In this document: piece by piece, positions 1 through 6,822 of the stretch
Position numbering within the stretch: position 1 is the first letter of the stretch
How the letters are laid out: every line of letters starts with the position of its first letter
DNA from: Firmicutes bacterium CAG:882
Lineage (GTDB): Bacteria > Bacillota > Clostridia > Lachnospirales > Lachnospiraceae
Direction: 5' to 3'
Assembly: GCA_000435595.1 (NCBI GenBank)
Contig: FR895447.1
Coordinates: 1 to 60,317, forward strand
DNA length: 60,317 bases
Position numbers and translations under genes: made by a program
Notes under the pieces: model-generated
Told to the model about the DNA's origin: nothing
Databases searched by the model: none
The model's input: only the letters and a program-made list of their open reading frames with translations

Positions 1-1
1 A

Positions 2-379
2 TTCTATGGTACAGGTAGAAGAAAGAGCAGTATCGCAAGAGTATACATTATGCCTGGTAAGGGCGATATTACAATAAACAAGAGAAGCATCGATGAGTAT
101 TTCGGTCTTGAGACACTCAAGCTCATCGTTCGTCAGCCACTCGTAGCTACTGAGAACGCTGATAAGTATGATGTTCTCGTTAACGTACACGGTGGTGGTA
201 CAACAGGTCAGGCCGGTGCTATCCGTCACGGCATTGCAAGAGCACTTTGCAAGGCTGACGCAGACTTCCGTCCGGTACTCAAGAAGAATGGTTTCTTAAC
301 AAGAGACCCAAGAATGAAGGAGAGAAAGAAGTACGGCTTAAAGGCAGCTCGTCGTGCTCCACAGTTCTCAAAGAGATAA
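2..379 (+). CDS. rpsI: 30S ribosomal protein S9, 5' end outside window
   Basis: Small-subunit ribosomal protein S9, which reaches the P-site tRNA through its basic C-terminal tail. The reading frame is open from base 2 (FYGTGRRKSSIARV), which is the conserved S9 start region, so only the first few codons are missing. The GHG-type block (VHGGGTTGQAGAIRHGIARAL) and the terminal SKR, which is nearly invariant in S9, are present. It normally follows rplM in a two-gene operon, and a strong terminator comes directly after it. The ATG at base 50 is internal and not the start. Identification is certain. Confidence 0.97.
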   Translation, partial: FYGTGRRKSSIARVYIMPGKGDITINKRSIDEYFGLETLKLIVRQPLVATENADKYDVLVNVHGGGTTGQAGAIRHGIARALCKADADFRPVLKKNGFLTRDPRMKERKKYGLKAARRAPQFSKR

Positions 380-400
380 TCTTTTATTTCAGTTTATATT

Positions 401-430
401 CCCGGAAGCATCATGCTTCCGGGATTTTTA
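401..430 (+). terminator. intrinsic terminator of the rpsI operon
   Basis: A perfect 10-bp stem (CCCGGAAGCA / TGCTTCCGGG) with a three-base loop is followed by a five-T run, 22 bases after the rpsI stop codon. Confidence 0.93.
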
Positions 431-575
431 TCAAATCAATTCAGGTACATTTCAAGTACAATTATCATCAATAATTTTAAAATACAATTAAATTTGAATA
501 AGCGCGATTGGTTTTGATTGAATGATAGCAATCGAAGAGCATATACTCCGGATAAATATGTGCAGATTTTGGAAA

Positions 576-988
576 AGCTCGTAAAATTCCTAAAAAAGCT
601 CATATAAATTCAGTTATTTACGATTAGAAAAGTGCAACTACAAAAAATGAGCGTAGAAAATTAGGATCAGTTACGATTAGAAAATTAAAATATTAGAAAT
701 TACTCGTAATAGTATCTGTGAAGTTACGATTAAAAAGTCGAAAATCCCATAAATGAGCGTAGAAAATCAGAACCAATTACGATTAGAAAATCAAAATGAC
801 AAAAAGTGTTCGTAAAGGCATCTGTGAAACTACGATTAAAAAGTAAATAAACTTAAAATAGCTCGTAATAATGCTCGAAAAGTTACGATTAAACACACAA
901 AATCACAATAGATGCTCGTAACGATATTTCTGAAACTATGATTAAAAAGGCAGAAATTTCAAAAAGGTTCGTACGAAACAGATTATCA
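576..988. repeat. left array of degenerate 53-bp tandem repeats
   Basis: Seven consecutive units begin with (T/C)TACGATTA at 618, 671, 724, 777, 830, 883 and 936, exactly 53 bp apart. A second conserved box, CTCGTA or GCGTA, has its G at 653, 706, 759, 812, 865, 918 and 971, also exactly 53 bp apart. The two boxes are inverted relative to each other (TCGTA...TACGA). Units are otherwise diverged and A-rich. A partial, slightly out-of-phase copy lies at 576-617. Because 53 is not a multiple of three, this is not a protein repeat. The array fills most of the 667-bp gap between rpsI and the next gene, and no other gene is visible there. Confidence 0.85.
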
Positions 989-1046
989 ATATGATAAAAA
1001 CTGGATTCATAGAAAACAAGTAAATATGAAAAAGGAGGAATACTAT

Positions 1047-1853
1047 TTGAAAGGATTAAGAAAATTATTGTTGGCAGAACAGGCAAGATTGGAGGTAATA
1101 AAGCGAAAGCTTGACTCTGAATTAGCCGGAGGTTGCGAAGGAACACTCAGAATCACAAAATCCAATGGATATACACAATATTATCATCATTCGAGTGATG
1201 CCACACAAAGCAGCGGAAGATATATTCCCAAAACAGAAAAAACCTTTATCAGAAATCTTGCTCAGAAATCATACGACAGGAAACTTAACAAACTTGTCGA
1301 AAGGCGCCTGCACCAACTAAAACAGCTCACCAAAGAGTATAATGATGATGAGATAGAAGAGGTGTTCAATAAACAGGCGATAGAGCGAAAATGCCTTGTA
1401 ACTCCCGTAGAACCGATTGTGGAACAGATAATTGACAGATGGCTTAATGAAGAATATACAGGTAAAGGGTTCAGCGATGAAGATGTAATGATTTATTCTG
1501 AGAAAGGTGAGCGGGTGCGGTCAAAAACAGAAAAAATAATAGCAGATTATTTATATCGAAACAACATTCCGTATAAGTATGAAAAGCCGCTTGTGCTTAA
1601 AGGCTATGGCACGGTATATCCTGATTTTACACTATTGTCTGCTGATACTTATGAAGAAATATATTGGGAGCATGACGGACGTATGGACGATCCGGTGTAT
1701 GCATCTAATGCCGTGAAAAAGATAAAGTTGTATGAGGAGAATGGCATGTATATTGGTAATCGGCTTATTCTGACATTTGAAACGCAGAAAATAGTGCTTA
1801 ATACGGAGGATATCAGGCGGGTTGTGAAGAGGTTTCCGCTGGTTGTATCATGA
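1047..1853 (+). CDS. predicted PD-(D/E)XK-like nuclease-fold protein
   Basis: A protein of 268 residues that I do not recognise by name. The N-terminal half (about 1-110) is charged and helical. The C-terminal part has the spacing of a PD-(D/E)XK nuclease core: a Glu in RSKTEKIIADYL (about 157-168), YPDF (about 190-193) and YWEHDG (about 205-210), where a WEH triplet stands in place of the usual E-x-K. A TTG start at 1047 is chosen because AAAGGAGG lies at 1030-1037, 8-9 bases before it. An in-frame ATG at 1026 precedes that motif and has no ribosome-binding site of its own. It is the first gene of the AT-rich island and sits upstream of a second nuclease-like gene and a broken methyltransferase. 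A DNA-cleaving or repair role is inference. Confidence 0.7.
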   Translation: MKGLRKLLLAEQARLEVIKRKLDSELAGGCEGTLRITKSNGYTQYYHHSSDATQSSGRYIPKTEKTFIRNLAQKSYDRKLNKLVERRLHQLKQLTKEYNDDEIEEVFNKQAIERKCLVTPVEPIVEQIIDRWLNEEYTGKGFSDEDVMIYSEKGERVRSKTEKIIADYLYRNNIPYKYEKPLVLKGYGTVYPDFTLLSADTYEEIYWEHDGRMDDPVYASNAVKKIKLYEENGMYIGNRLILTFETQKIVLNTEDIRRVVKRFPLVVS

Positions 1854-2034
1854 TTAAATTTGAAAATGGTTAACACAGTAAAATAATAATGAATTGTATT
1901 TAGTTTGAGTTTGACAAATGAAAAATGAGTCTATAACTTAGAAATATAATGTATAAAAATTTGGACATGTTTTGGGCTATATATGTTATATGAATACGAC
2001 AGAAAGAGTATAGATTCTAATTGGAGGCCGCACT

Positions 2035-2745
2035 ATGACACAAAAAACTCAGGTATATATGGCAATGGAAAAAAATGGTGGTTATGCCACTTTTCAGCAA
2101 TTGAATTATCTGGTAGATACTTCGGAGTGGAATACTAAAATACCTGATGCTACAATCCGCAGAATTGTACAAAATAGCAATGATTTTTTCAAAATTAAGC
2201 CTGGTTTATGGGCTTTAGAAAAATATCGTGAAAGAGTTCTTGACCAACTGGAAGTTAAGCTTGACAACATTGAATCTGATAACAGGTTCACCCATTCGTT
2301 ATATCAGGGTATGGTAGTTAAAATTGGCAATAGCAAGCATTATTCCACTTTTATCCCGGCACAGGATAAAAACAAAAAATTTTTGGAAACAAAATTAAAG
2401 GAAATAGCTACATTGGAGTCTATTCCTAAATTTACATATGATAACTTGCTGCGCCGTGCAAAAACAGTGGATGTTGTATGGTTTAATGAACGTCAAATGC
2501 CATGTGGCTTTTATGAGATAGAACATACAACAGATATTAAAAATTCACTAAGTAAATTCTATGAACTGCAGGATTTTAGAGCAAGTTTCTCAATAATAGC
2601 AGATGAAAAAAGAAGAAAACAGTTTGAAGATATAATTTCGTCATCAATGTATCTGCCAATTAGAAAATTAGTAAAATTTATTTCGTATGATACTTTAGAA
2701 AAACAGTACGCAAAAGAAAGCATAGAATTAACAGAAATGATATAA
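2035..2745 (+). CDS. putative restriction endonuclease-like protein with N-terminal winged helix
   Basis: A protein of 236 residues. Residues about 1-65 (GGYATFQQLNYL..., then TIRRIVQNSNDFFKIKPGLWAL) look like a winged-helix or HARE-HTH domain. The C-terminal half has VDVVWFN (about 145-151) followed by GFYEIEHTTDIKNSLSKFYEL (about 158-178), a D...E-x-E arrangement compatible with a PD-(D/E)XK-type core. The ribosome-binding site TTGGAGG precedes the ATG. It lies directly upstream of a disrupted DNA methyltransferase gene on the same strand, so a restriction-modification partnership is likely by context. If the methyltransferase is dead, this enzyme is probably inactive, solitary with another role, or protected by a methylase elsewhere. 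The exact family is uncertain. Confidence 0.68.
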   Translation: MTQKTQVYMAMEKNGGYATFQQLNYLVDTSEWNTKIPDATIRRIVQNSNDFFKIKPGLWALEKYRERVLDQLEVKLDNIESDNRFTHSLYQGMVVKIGNSKHYSTFIPAQDKNKKFLETKLKEIATLESIPKFTYDNLLRRAKTVDVVWFNERQMPCGFYEIEHTTDIKNSLSKFYELQDFRASFSIIADEKRRKQFEDIISSSMYLPIRKLVKFISYDTLEKQYAKESIELTEMI

Positions 2746-2769
2746 AGTAAAAAAAGTGCTTTTATTTCT

Positions 2770-2813
2770 ACACCTCCTGTGTTAGGATCAAGATCCAAAA
2801 TTTTAGGAGGTGT
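2770..2813 (+). promoter_or_regulatory. hairpin hiding the methyltransferase ribosome-binding site
   Basis: ACACCTCCT (2770-2778) is exactly complementary to AGGAGGTGT (2805-2813), which contains the Shine-Dalgarno sequence of the gene starting at 2819. Inside the arms lies GGATC-AA-GATCC (2785-2796), an inverted pair of GATC-containing pentamers. In mRNA the outer stem would mask the ribosome-binding site. In DNA the inner repeat could be a protein-binding or methylation site. Confidence 0.6.
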
Positions 2814-2818
2814 GTCAA

Positions 2819-3614
2819 ATGACATTAGTTGAGAAGATATTCAATTGTTTTAAAGACAGCGAGAGTTTTTCGTTGCAGGAGGCGTATGAACAAAATTCCG
2901 ACAAACCACAAGAGACAGTTAGAGCACGCATTTATGAAAAAATAGGTGTGAAATTTGAAAGAATAGCAAAGGGTGTATATCGAACAATAGATTGTGAAGA
3001 AGAACAGTGTGTGTTAATTGAAGGTGATGGAAGAGATTTATCTATGCTTGACGATAACAGCATAGATTGTATATTTACTGATCACCCGTGGCTGGATAAG
3101 AAATCAAATAAGGGTGGAACAAGGGCATTTGCGGTATATGAATGTTTTAGATATACTTTGGACGATTTTAAGGAAAAAGCAAGAGTTCTAAAAGACGGCT
3201 GTTTTTTAGTTGAAGTACTGCCTGCTGAGAACGAGAATAATTATGAATATCTGTATCAGATAAAGCAATATGCTAAAAAGGCGGGCTAAGAAAAAATCCG
3301 ATAGGACAGGAGAAATACATTACATGAGCGGTTGTAATGGCATGTTGCCGACTATGTTTAATGTACAACCAGTTCCAAGAAAAAATAAAATACACCAAAG
3401 CGAATTGCCGGTAGAACTATGTGAAGAAATATTAGAATATGTTACATATGAGGGTGAGATAGTATTAGATTCTTTTGCGGGTAGCGGAGCAGTCGGAGTT
3501 GCTGCATTGAACAAAAAACGAAGCTGCATATTGATTGAAATATTGAAAGAAAATATAGAGAAAATACGGACTCGATTTAATAGTGTTCTTTATAAAGTTG
3601 TATTGGAGGGTTAA
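2819..3614 (+). pseudogene. broken beta-type DNA methyltransferase
   Basis: Two overlapping frames together resemble a DNA N6-adenine or N4-cytosine methyltransferase with motif IV before motif I. The first frame (2819-3289) carries ...SIDCIFTDHPW, where the catalytic (D/N/S)PP(Y/W) motif reads DHPW, and ends in AKKAG-stop. The second frame (3270-3614) resumes with GEIHYMSGCNGMLPT and contains the SAM-binding DSFAGSGAVG and a target-binding-like IHQSELPVEL. From the family as I know it, a segment between the two halves appears lost as well as the frame being shifted. The damaged catalytic motif and broken frame both argue that this gene no longer makes an active enzyme. The ATG at 2819 has AGGAGG 8 bases upstream; a GTG at 2810 overlaps that motif. 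Confidence 0.75.
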
Positions 3615-3886
3615 TTTTGAATTACAGTAAAAAAGTGGAAAATGAATAGATTACGCGTATAAAAGTCAGGAAAAATACGCGCAAAAAGTTATAATCAAGT
3701 AGATTGCTCGTATAAATAGTGGGAAAGCTACGATTAAAAAGCGGAAATCAAGTAGATTACTCGTATAAATAGTGGGAAAACTACGATTAAAAAGCGGAAA
3801 TCGCATAGATTGTTCGTAAAGATACCGGAAAACTGGCTAAAAACCGTGAATGTCAAAAAATGAATAGCTTTTATTCTGGACGAGAA
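3615..3886. repeat. right array of degenerate 53-bp tandem repeats
   Basis: Units start at 3622, 3675, 3728, 3781 and, much decayed, 3834, again exactly 53 bp apart. The CGTA box has its G at 3657, 3710, 3763 and 3816. Units 3 and 4 share CTACGATTAAAAAGCGGAAA and then diverge. The period and both boxes match the left array at 576-988, but the separation of the two arrays is not a whole number of 53-bp steps. The array begins just after the broken methyltransferase gene and runs into the dispersed element at 3867. No gene is visible in 3615-4005. Confidence 0.85.
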
Positions 3887-3941
3887 ATCACATGTGCGGA
3901 TTTCTCATCGTAGTTTCATAACAAGTTGCTCAGAAATGTGT
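3867..3941. repeat. dispersed ~75-bp palindrome-containing element, copy 1
   Basis: Contains an imperfect inverted repeat GAGAAAT...ATTTCTC around CACATGTGCGG, followed by TCATCG and ACAAGTTGCTC. A second copy lies at 19740-19813 and aligns from its first base (GCTTTTAT) with a single one-base gap. It directly abuts the last unit of the 53-bp array. Confidence 0.7.
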
Positions 3942-3960
3942 ATTATTATGTAAAATCTCT

Positions 3961-3998
3961 AAGAGGACAGCTGCATTCCGCATCTGTCCTCTGGTTTT
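3961..3998. terminator. terminator between the island and the tautomerase gene
   Basis: The stem AGAGGACAG / CTGTCCTCT with a 13-base loop is followed on the + strand by a seven-T run. On the minus strand it lies just past the tautomerase stop and can end that transcript too, with a weaker T-rich tail. Confidence 0.75.
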
Positions 3999-4005
3999 TT
4001 TAATG

Positions 4006-4350
4006 TTAGAAATTATCTCCATTCCATCCCCAATTAGAGACTGCCTGATATTTTACATATACATGGTCGGGGGATATTCCGAGAACATCCTTGAAAATAG
4101 TGCATATCTCGCCTGTCAGCTTGGAGAATGCGGAAGGGTTCTCGCTGCCGAAGACGCTGACATCAACCATTGCCATAGGTTCTGCGTTGCTGCCTCTGAA
4201 GTACAGTCTGTATTCAGGCTCGAAACCGACCATGAGCCAGTTCTCGGATTTGCCGGGAATTGTCTCGATTGCTTTTCCGAGGAGCGTCTTGATTTCTTTT
4301 TCCTGGGCGTCAGTGACAGGGACGCTTATTTTAGAATTGATAAATGGCAT
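4006..4350 (-). CDS. MIF-like tautomerase family protein
   Basis: A 114-residue member of the macrophage migration inhibitory factor / phenylpyruvate tautomerase family. Pro2 follows the initiator Met (MPFINSKISVPV) and would be the catalytic N-terminal proline after Met removal. NWLMVGFEPEYRLYFRGSNAEPMAMVDVSVFG matches the second beta-alpha-beta half. Length equals that of MIF. The SD ATGAGGT lies before the ATG. It begins 57 bases after the ddh stop on the same strand with no terminator between, so the two are probably co-transcribed. The physiological substrate of bacterial MIF homologues is usually unknown. Confidence 0.88.
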   Translation of the reverse strand: MPFINSKISVPVTDAQEKEIKTLLGKAIETIPGKSENWLMVGFEPEYRLYFRGSNAEPMAMVDVSVFGSENPSAFSKLTGEICTIFKDVLGISPDHVYVKYQAVSNWGWNGDNF

Positions 4351-4407
4351 ATTTACCTCATTTCAGTGCACTTAAGCACATATAATTTATGACGGTATAA
4401 TTTCTGA

Positions 4408-5391
4408 TTACAGCAGATGTGCTCTCATTTCCTCAGGTGAGAGAGGTGAAAGGTCGGCAGGTGCCACGTCGAATACCGTCTTGCAGCCGCTCATTCCGCG
4501 CTTGTTCATGCGGTAAGCCGCTCTTGCGTAAGCAACAAGAACACATGAAGTGAATTCAGGGTTGGAATCAAGCTTCAAGCTGTACTCAATTACATGGTTG
4601 TGTTCGCCGTTTAAGCCTGTCTTTCCGGTACGGAGAACGAAGCCACCGTGAGGGATGCCGGCGTGGTCACGCTTTAATTCCTCCTCGGAGATAAAGTGAA
4701 CCGTGGTATCGTAGTCTGAGAAGTAGTTAGGCATTGTCTTGATTGCGTTCTCGATTGCAGCCTTGTCTGCACCGTCCTCAGCTACAACAAAGCACTCTCT
4801 TGTGTGCTTCTCTCTTGTGGTAAGCTCAGGGTTTTTGCATGCGCGGACTGCCTCAAGTGCTGATTCAACAGGAATCGTGTACTGCTTGGCATCTTTTACG
4901 CCCGGAATTCTTCTGATTGCATCGGAATGTCCCTGGCTTACGCCCTTGCCCCAGAAGGTATAGTCGTTGCCGTCACGGAGAATTGCGTTGGCATAGAGAC
5001 GGTTGAGTGAGAACATACCCGGATCCCAGCCTACGGAAATCATAGCAATATGTCCGCCTGCGCCTGCAGCGGCATCAACGTTGGCAAAGTGCTCAGGAAT
5101 GCGGGCGTGTGTGTCAAAGCTGTCCACCACATTGAAGTACTTTGCATATTCAGGGGTCTGCTTTGGAAGGTCTGTTGCTGAGCCTCCGCAGAGCATGAGA
5201 ACGTCAATCTTTTCCTTCATTGAAGGAAGCATGTCTGCCGGATAGACAGGAACATTTGTTGCAGGGGAGACTGTTTCAGGGTTTCTTCTGGTGAAGATTC
5301 CGACAAGCTCCATATCGTCATTCTGCTTTATTGCGGCTTCAATTCCACGGCCAAGGTTGCCATAACCTAAAATACCTATTCTGATTGTCAT
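4408..5391 (-). CDS. ddh: meso-diaminopimelate D-dehydrogenase
   Basis: A cytoplasmic NADPH-dependent enzyme that converts tetrahydrodipicolinate and ammonia to meso-diaminopimelate in one step, supplying lysine and peptidoglycan. The 327-residue length is typical. The N-terminal Rossmann motif is GILGYGNLGRG (residues 6-16). FTRRNPE, LMLCGGSATDLP, VDSFDTH and the ISVGWDPGMFSLNR block around 120 are hallmark Ddh segments. It has its own promoter (5455-5483) and is followed by the tautomerase gene. Its presence indicates a meso-DAP type cell wall and assimilation of ammonia into lysine biosynthesis. Confidence 0.96.
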   Translation of the reverse strand: MTIRIGILGYGNLGRGIEAAIKQNDDMELVGIFTRRNPETVSPATNVPVYPADMLPSMKEKIDVLMLCGGSATDLPKQTPEYAKYFNVVDSFDTHARIPEHFANVDAAAGAGGHIAMISVGWDPGMFSLNRLYANAILRDGNDYTFWGKGVSQGHSDAIRRIPGVKDAKQYTIPVESALEAVRACKNPELTTREKHTRECFVVAEDGADKAAIENAIKTMPNYFSDYDTTVHFISEEELKRDHAGIPHGGFVLRTGKTGLNGEHNHVIEYSLKLDSNPEFTSCVLVAYARAAYRMNKRGMSGCKTVFDVAPADLSPLSPEEMRAHLL

Positions 5392-5454
5392 ATACTTTCT
5401 CCTTTAATTATATAATGTATAACAGACGTTTGAAAGCGCCTTGATTGCTTTAAT

Positions 5455-5483
5455 ATTATAACGTATTGATGTCAAAATTGCAA
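5455..5483 (-). promoter_or_regulatory. sigma-A-type promoter of ddh
   Basis: On the minus strand TTGCAA (5478-5483) and TATAAT (5455-5460) are separated by exactly 17 bases, about 65 bases upstream of the ddh start. Confidence 0.72.
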
Positions 5484-5561
5484 TTGAAGTTAGTACATCC
5501 TAACAAAAAAGTTCACAATTTTTTAATTGTGTAATTGACGAAAATGCACTATACTTGTAGA

Positions 5562-5652
5562 TGTGTGCAGAAATAGGTAATTGTGAATTTGTTAAATTTG
5601 CACAACTGTTTATTGGCAAAATTACGTTTCATAATTGCCTGTGTGCAGAAAT
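5562..5652. repeat. 13-bp direct repeat in the GGDEF leader
   Basis: TGTGTGCAGAAAT occurs at 5562-5574 and again at 5640-5652, 78 bp apart, upstream of the first diguanylate cyclase gene. The second copy is just before its ribosome-binding site. Function is unknown. Confidence 0.5.
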
Positions 5653-5670
5653 GATGAAAGGAGAAAGAAC

Positions 5671-6822
5671 ATGTCGTGGATTGACAATATGTTGGTAAAC
5701 ATATTTCCGATGATTTTGGCGGTTGTGGTATTTTTGAGCAACAGACCGAAATGTCGCAGGACGAGAACGGCAGTAATATTTAATTTTGTCATAGTATTTG
5801 ATTTTCTCCTTATGCTGACGGATGTTGTGGGTATGGCTATAGTGCAGGAAATCGGGAATCTGCCGTCGAGTGTGGTGTGGTTTATCAATGTGGCAAGGCT
5901 TGTTATGACGACAGCCGTGACATCGACGTGGTTTATATATGTGTGTTACAGGCTGAGGCTGGATATCAACGGACGGTGGATTGTGATTGCAGCCGTGGCG
6001 GCGGAAGCAATTGCCGATGCAGCGGTGCTTTTTGTTCCGTACAGACATTTAGCGTCATACGGGCTTGCAAATGCAGATAGTATCATGAGAATATGCTACC
6101 TTGGGGTGAGCGGTTTCGGTATGGTTATGTTCTTGCTCGGAGGCATTGCGGCGCTATATTGTTTTTTCAGGGAAAAAGATAAGGATGTAAAGAGGGAATG
6201 CATTTATCTGATGGTTTTCAGTGTTCTGCCTGTCATCGGTATATTGTTGCAGAATATCAATCAGCAGTTGAGAACAGCATCGGCATGTGTATCCATAGCG
6301 ATACTGTATGTGTATGTGAGCATGCAGAATAAGCAGGTTATCACTGACGGACTTACCGGAGTCAACAACCGACGCGAATTCGATGCTTACCTTGAACGCA
6401 GAAGCAGGCAGCAGACACAAGCCGACTGGGGACTTTTCATGATAGATGTGGATGATTTTAAGATAATCAATGATGAAGTTGGACATAAGGAGGGGGACGA
6501 TGCACTCTGGAATGTCGCTGACATATTAAGAAGCGTATTTAAGATAGGAGATGCCTTTATTGCGAGATATGGCGGAGATGAGTTCGTGGTGTGCGGTGAT
6601 TGGGCAGGAAGAGCATGTATGAATGAGCTTGAGCAGGAGATATTGCAGAAGGTTGAGGCGTTTAACGAGGAGAAGCACCGTGGTTACAAGCTGTCGCTGA
6701 GTGTGGGAGGAGCTCTTTGGAGCGAAAACGGAAGCTGTGAGGCGGTACTTGAAGCGGCTGATAGAAAGATGTATGAAGTTAAGCAGCTACGCAAGGAACG
6801 GAGGAAATCTGATTGTGAGTGA
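5671..6822 (+). CDS. membrane-bound GGDEF diguanylate cyclase
   Basis: A protein of 383 residues predicted to make cyclic di-GMP at the inner face of the membrane. The first ~220 residues contain about six or seven hydrophobic segments. The C-terminal GGDEF domain starts near TDGLTGVNNRREFD and has an intact RYGGDEF (about residues 299-305). No RxxD inhibitory-site motif is seen at the usual distance before GGDEF. The ATG at 5671 is chosen because AAAGGAGA precedes it; the frame is open upstream to 5635. It overlaps the next, homologous gene by 8 bases, so the two are translationally coupled and probably a duplication. Confidence 0.9.
   Translation: MSWIDNMLVNIFPMILAVVVFLSNRPKCRRTRTAVIFNFVIVFDFLLMLTDVVGMAIVQEIGNLPSSVVWFINVARLVMTTAVTSTWFIYVCYRLRLDINGRWIVIAAVAAEAIADAAVLFVPYRHLASYGLANADSIMRICYLGVSGFGMVMFLLGGIAALYCFFREKDKDVKRECIYLMVFSVLPVIGILLQNINQQLRTASACVSIAILYVYVSMQNKQVITDGLTGVNNRREFDAYLERRSRQQTQADWGLFMIDVDDFKIINDEVGHKEGDDALWNVADILRSVFKIGDAFIARYGGDEFVVCGDWAGRACMNELEQEILQKVEAFNEEKHRGYKLSLSVGGALWSENGSCEAVLEAADRKMYEVKQLRKERRKSDCE

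Noticed and set aside
576..988. CRISPR array
   Set aside because: Spacing is regular, but there is no conserved 24-37-bp repeat. Only short boxes of 6-14 bases are kept, the whole unit drifts, and no cas genes are present.
1..4000. Prophage or integrative element
   Set aside because: No integrase, transposase, attachment-site duplication or phage structural gene is visible in the island; the flanking repeats are the only boundary signs.
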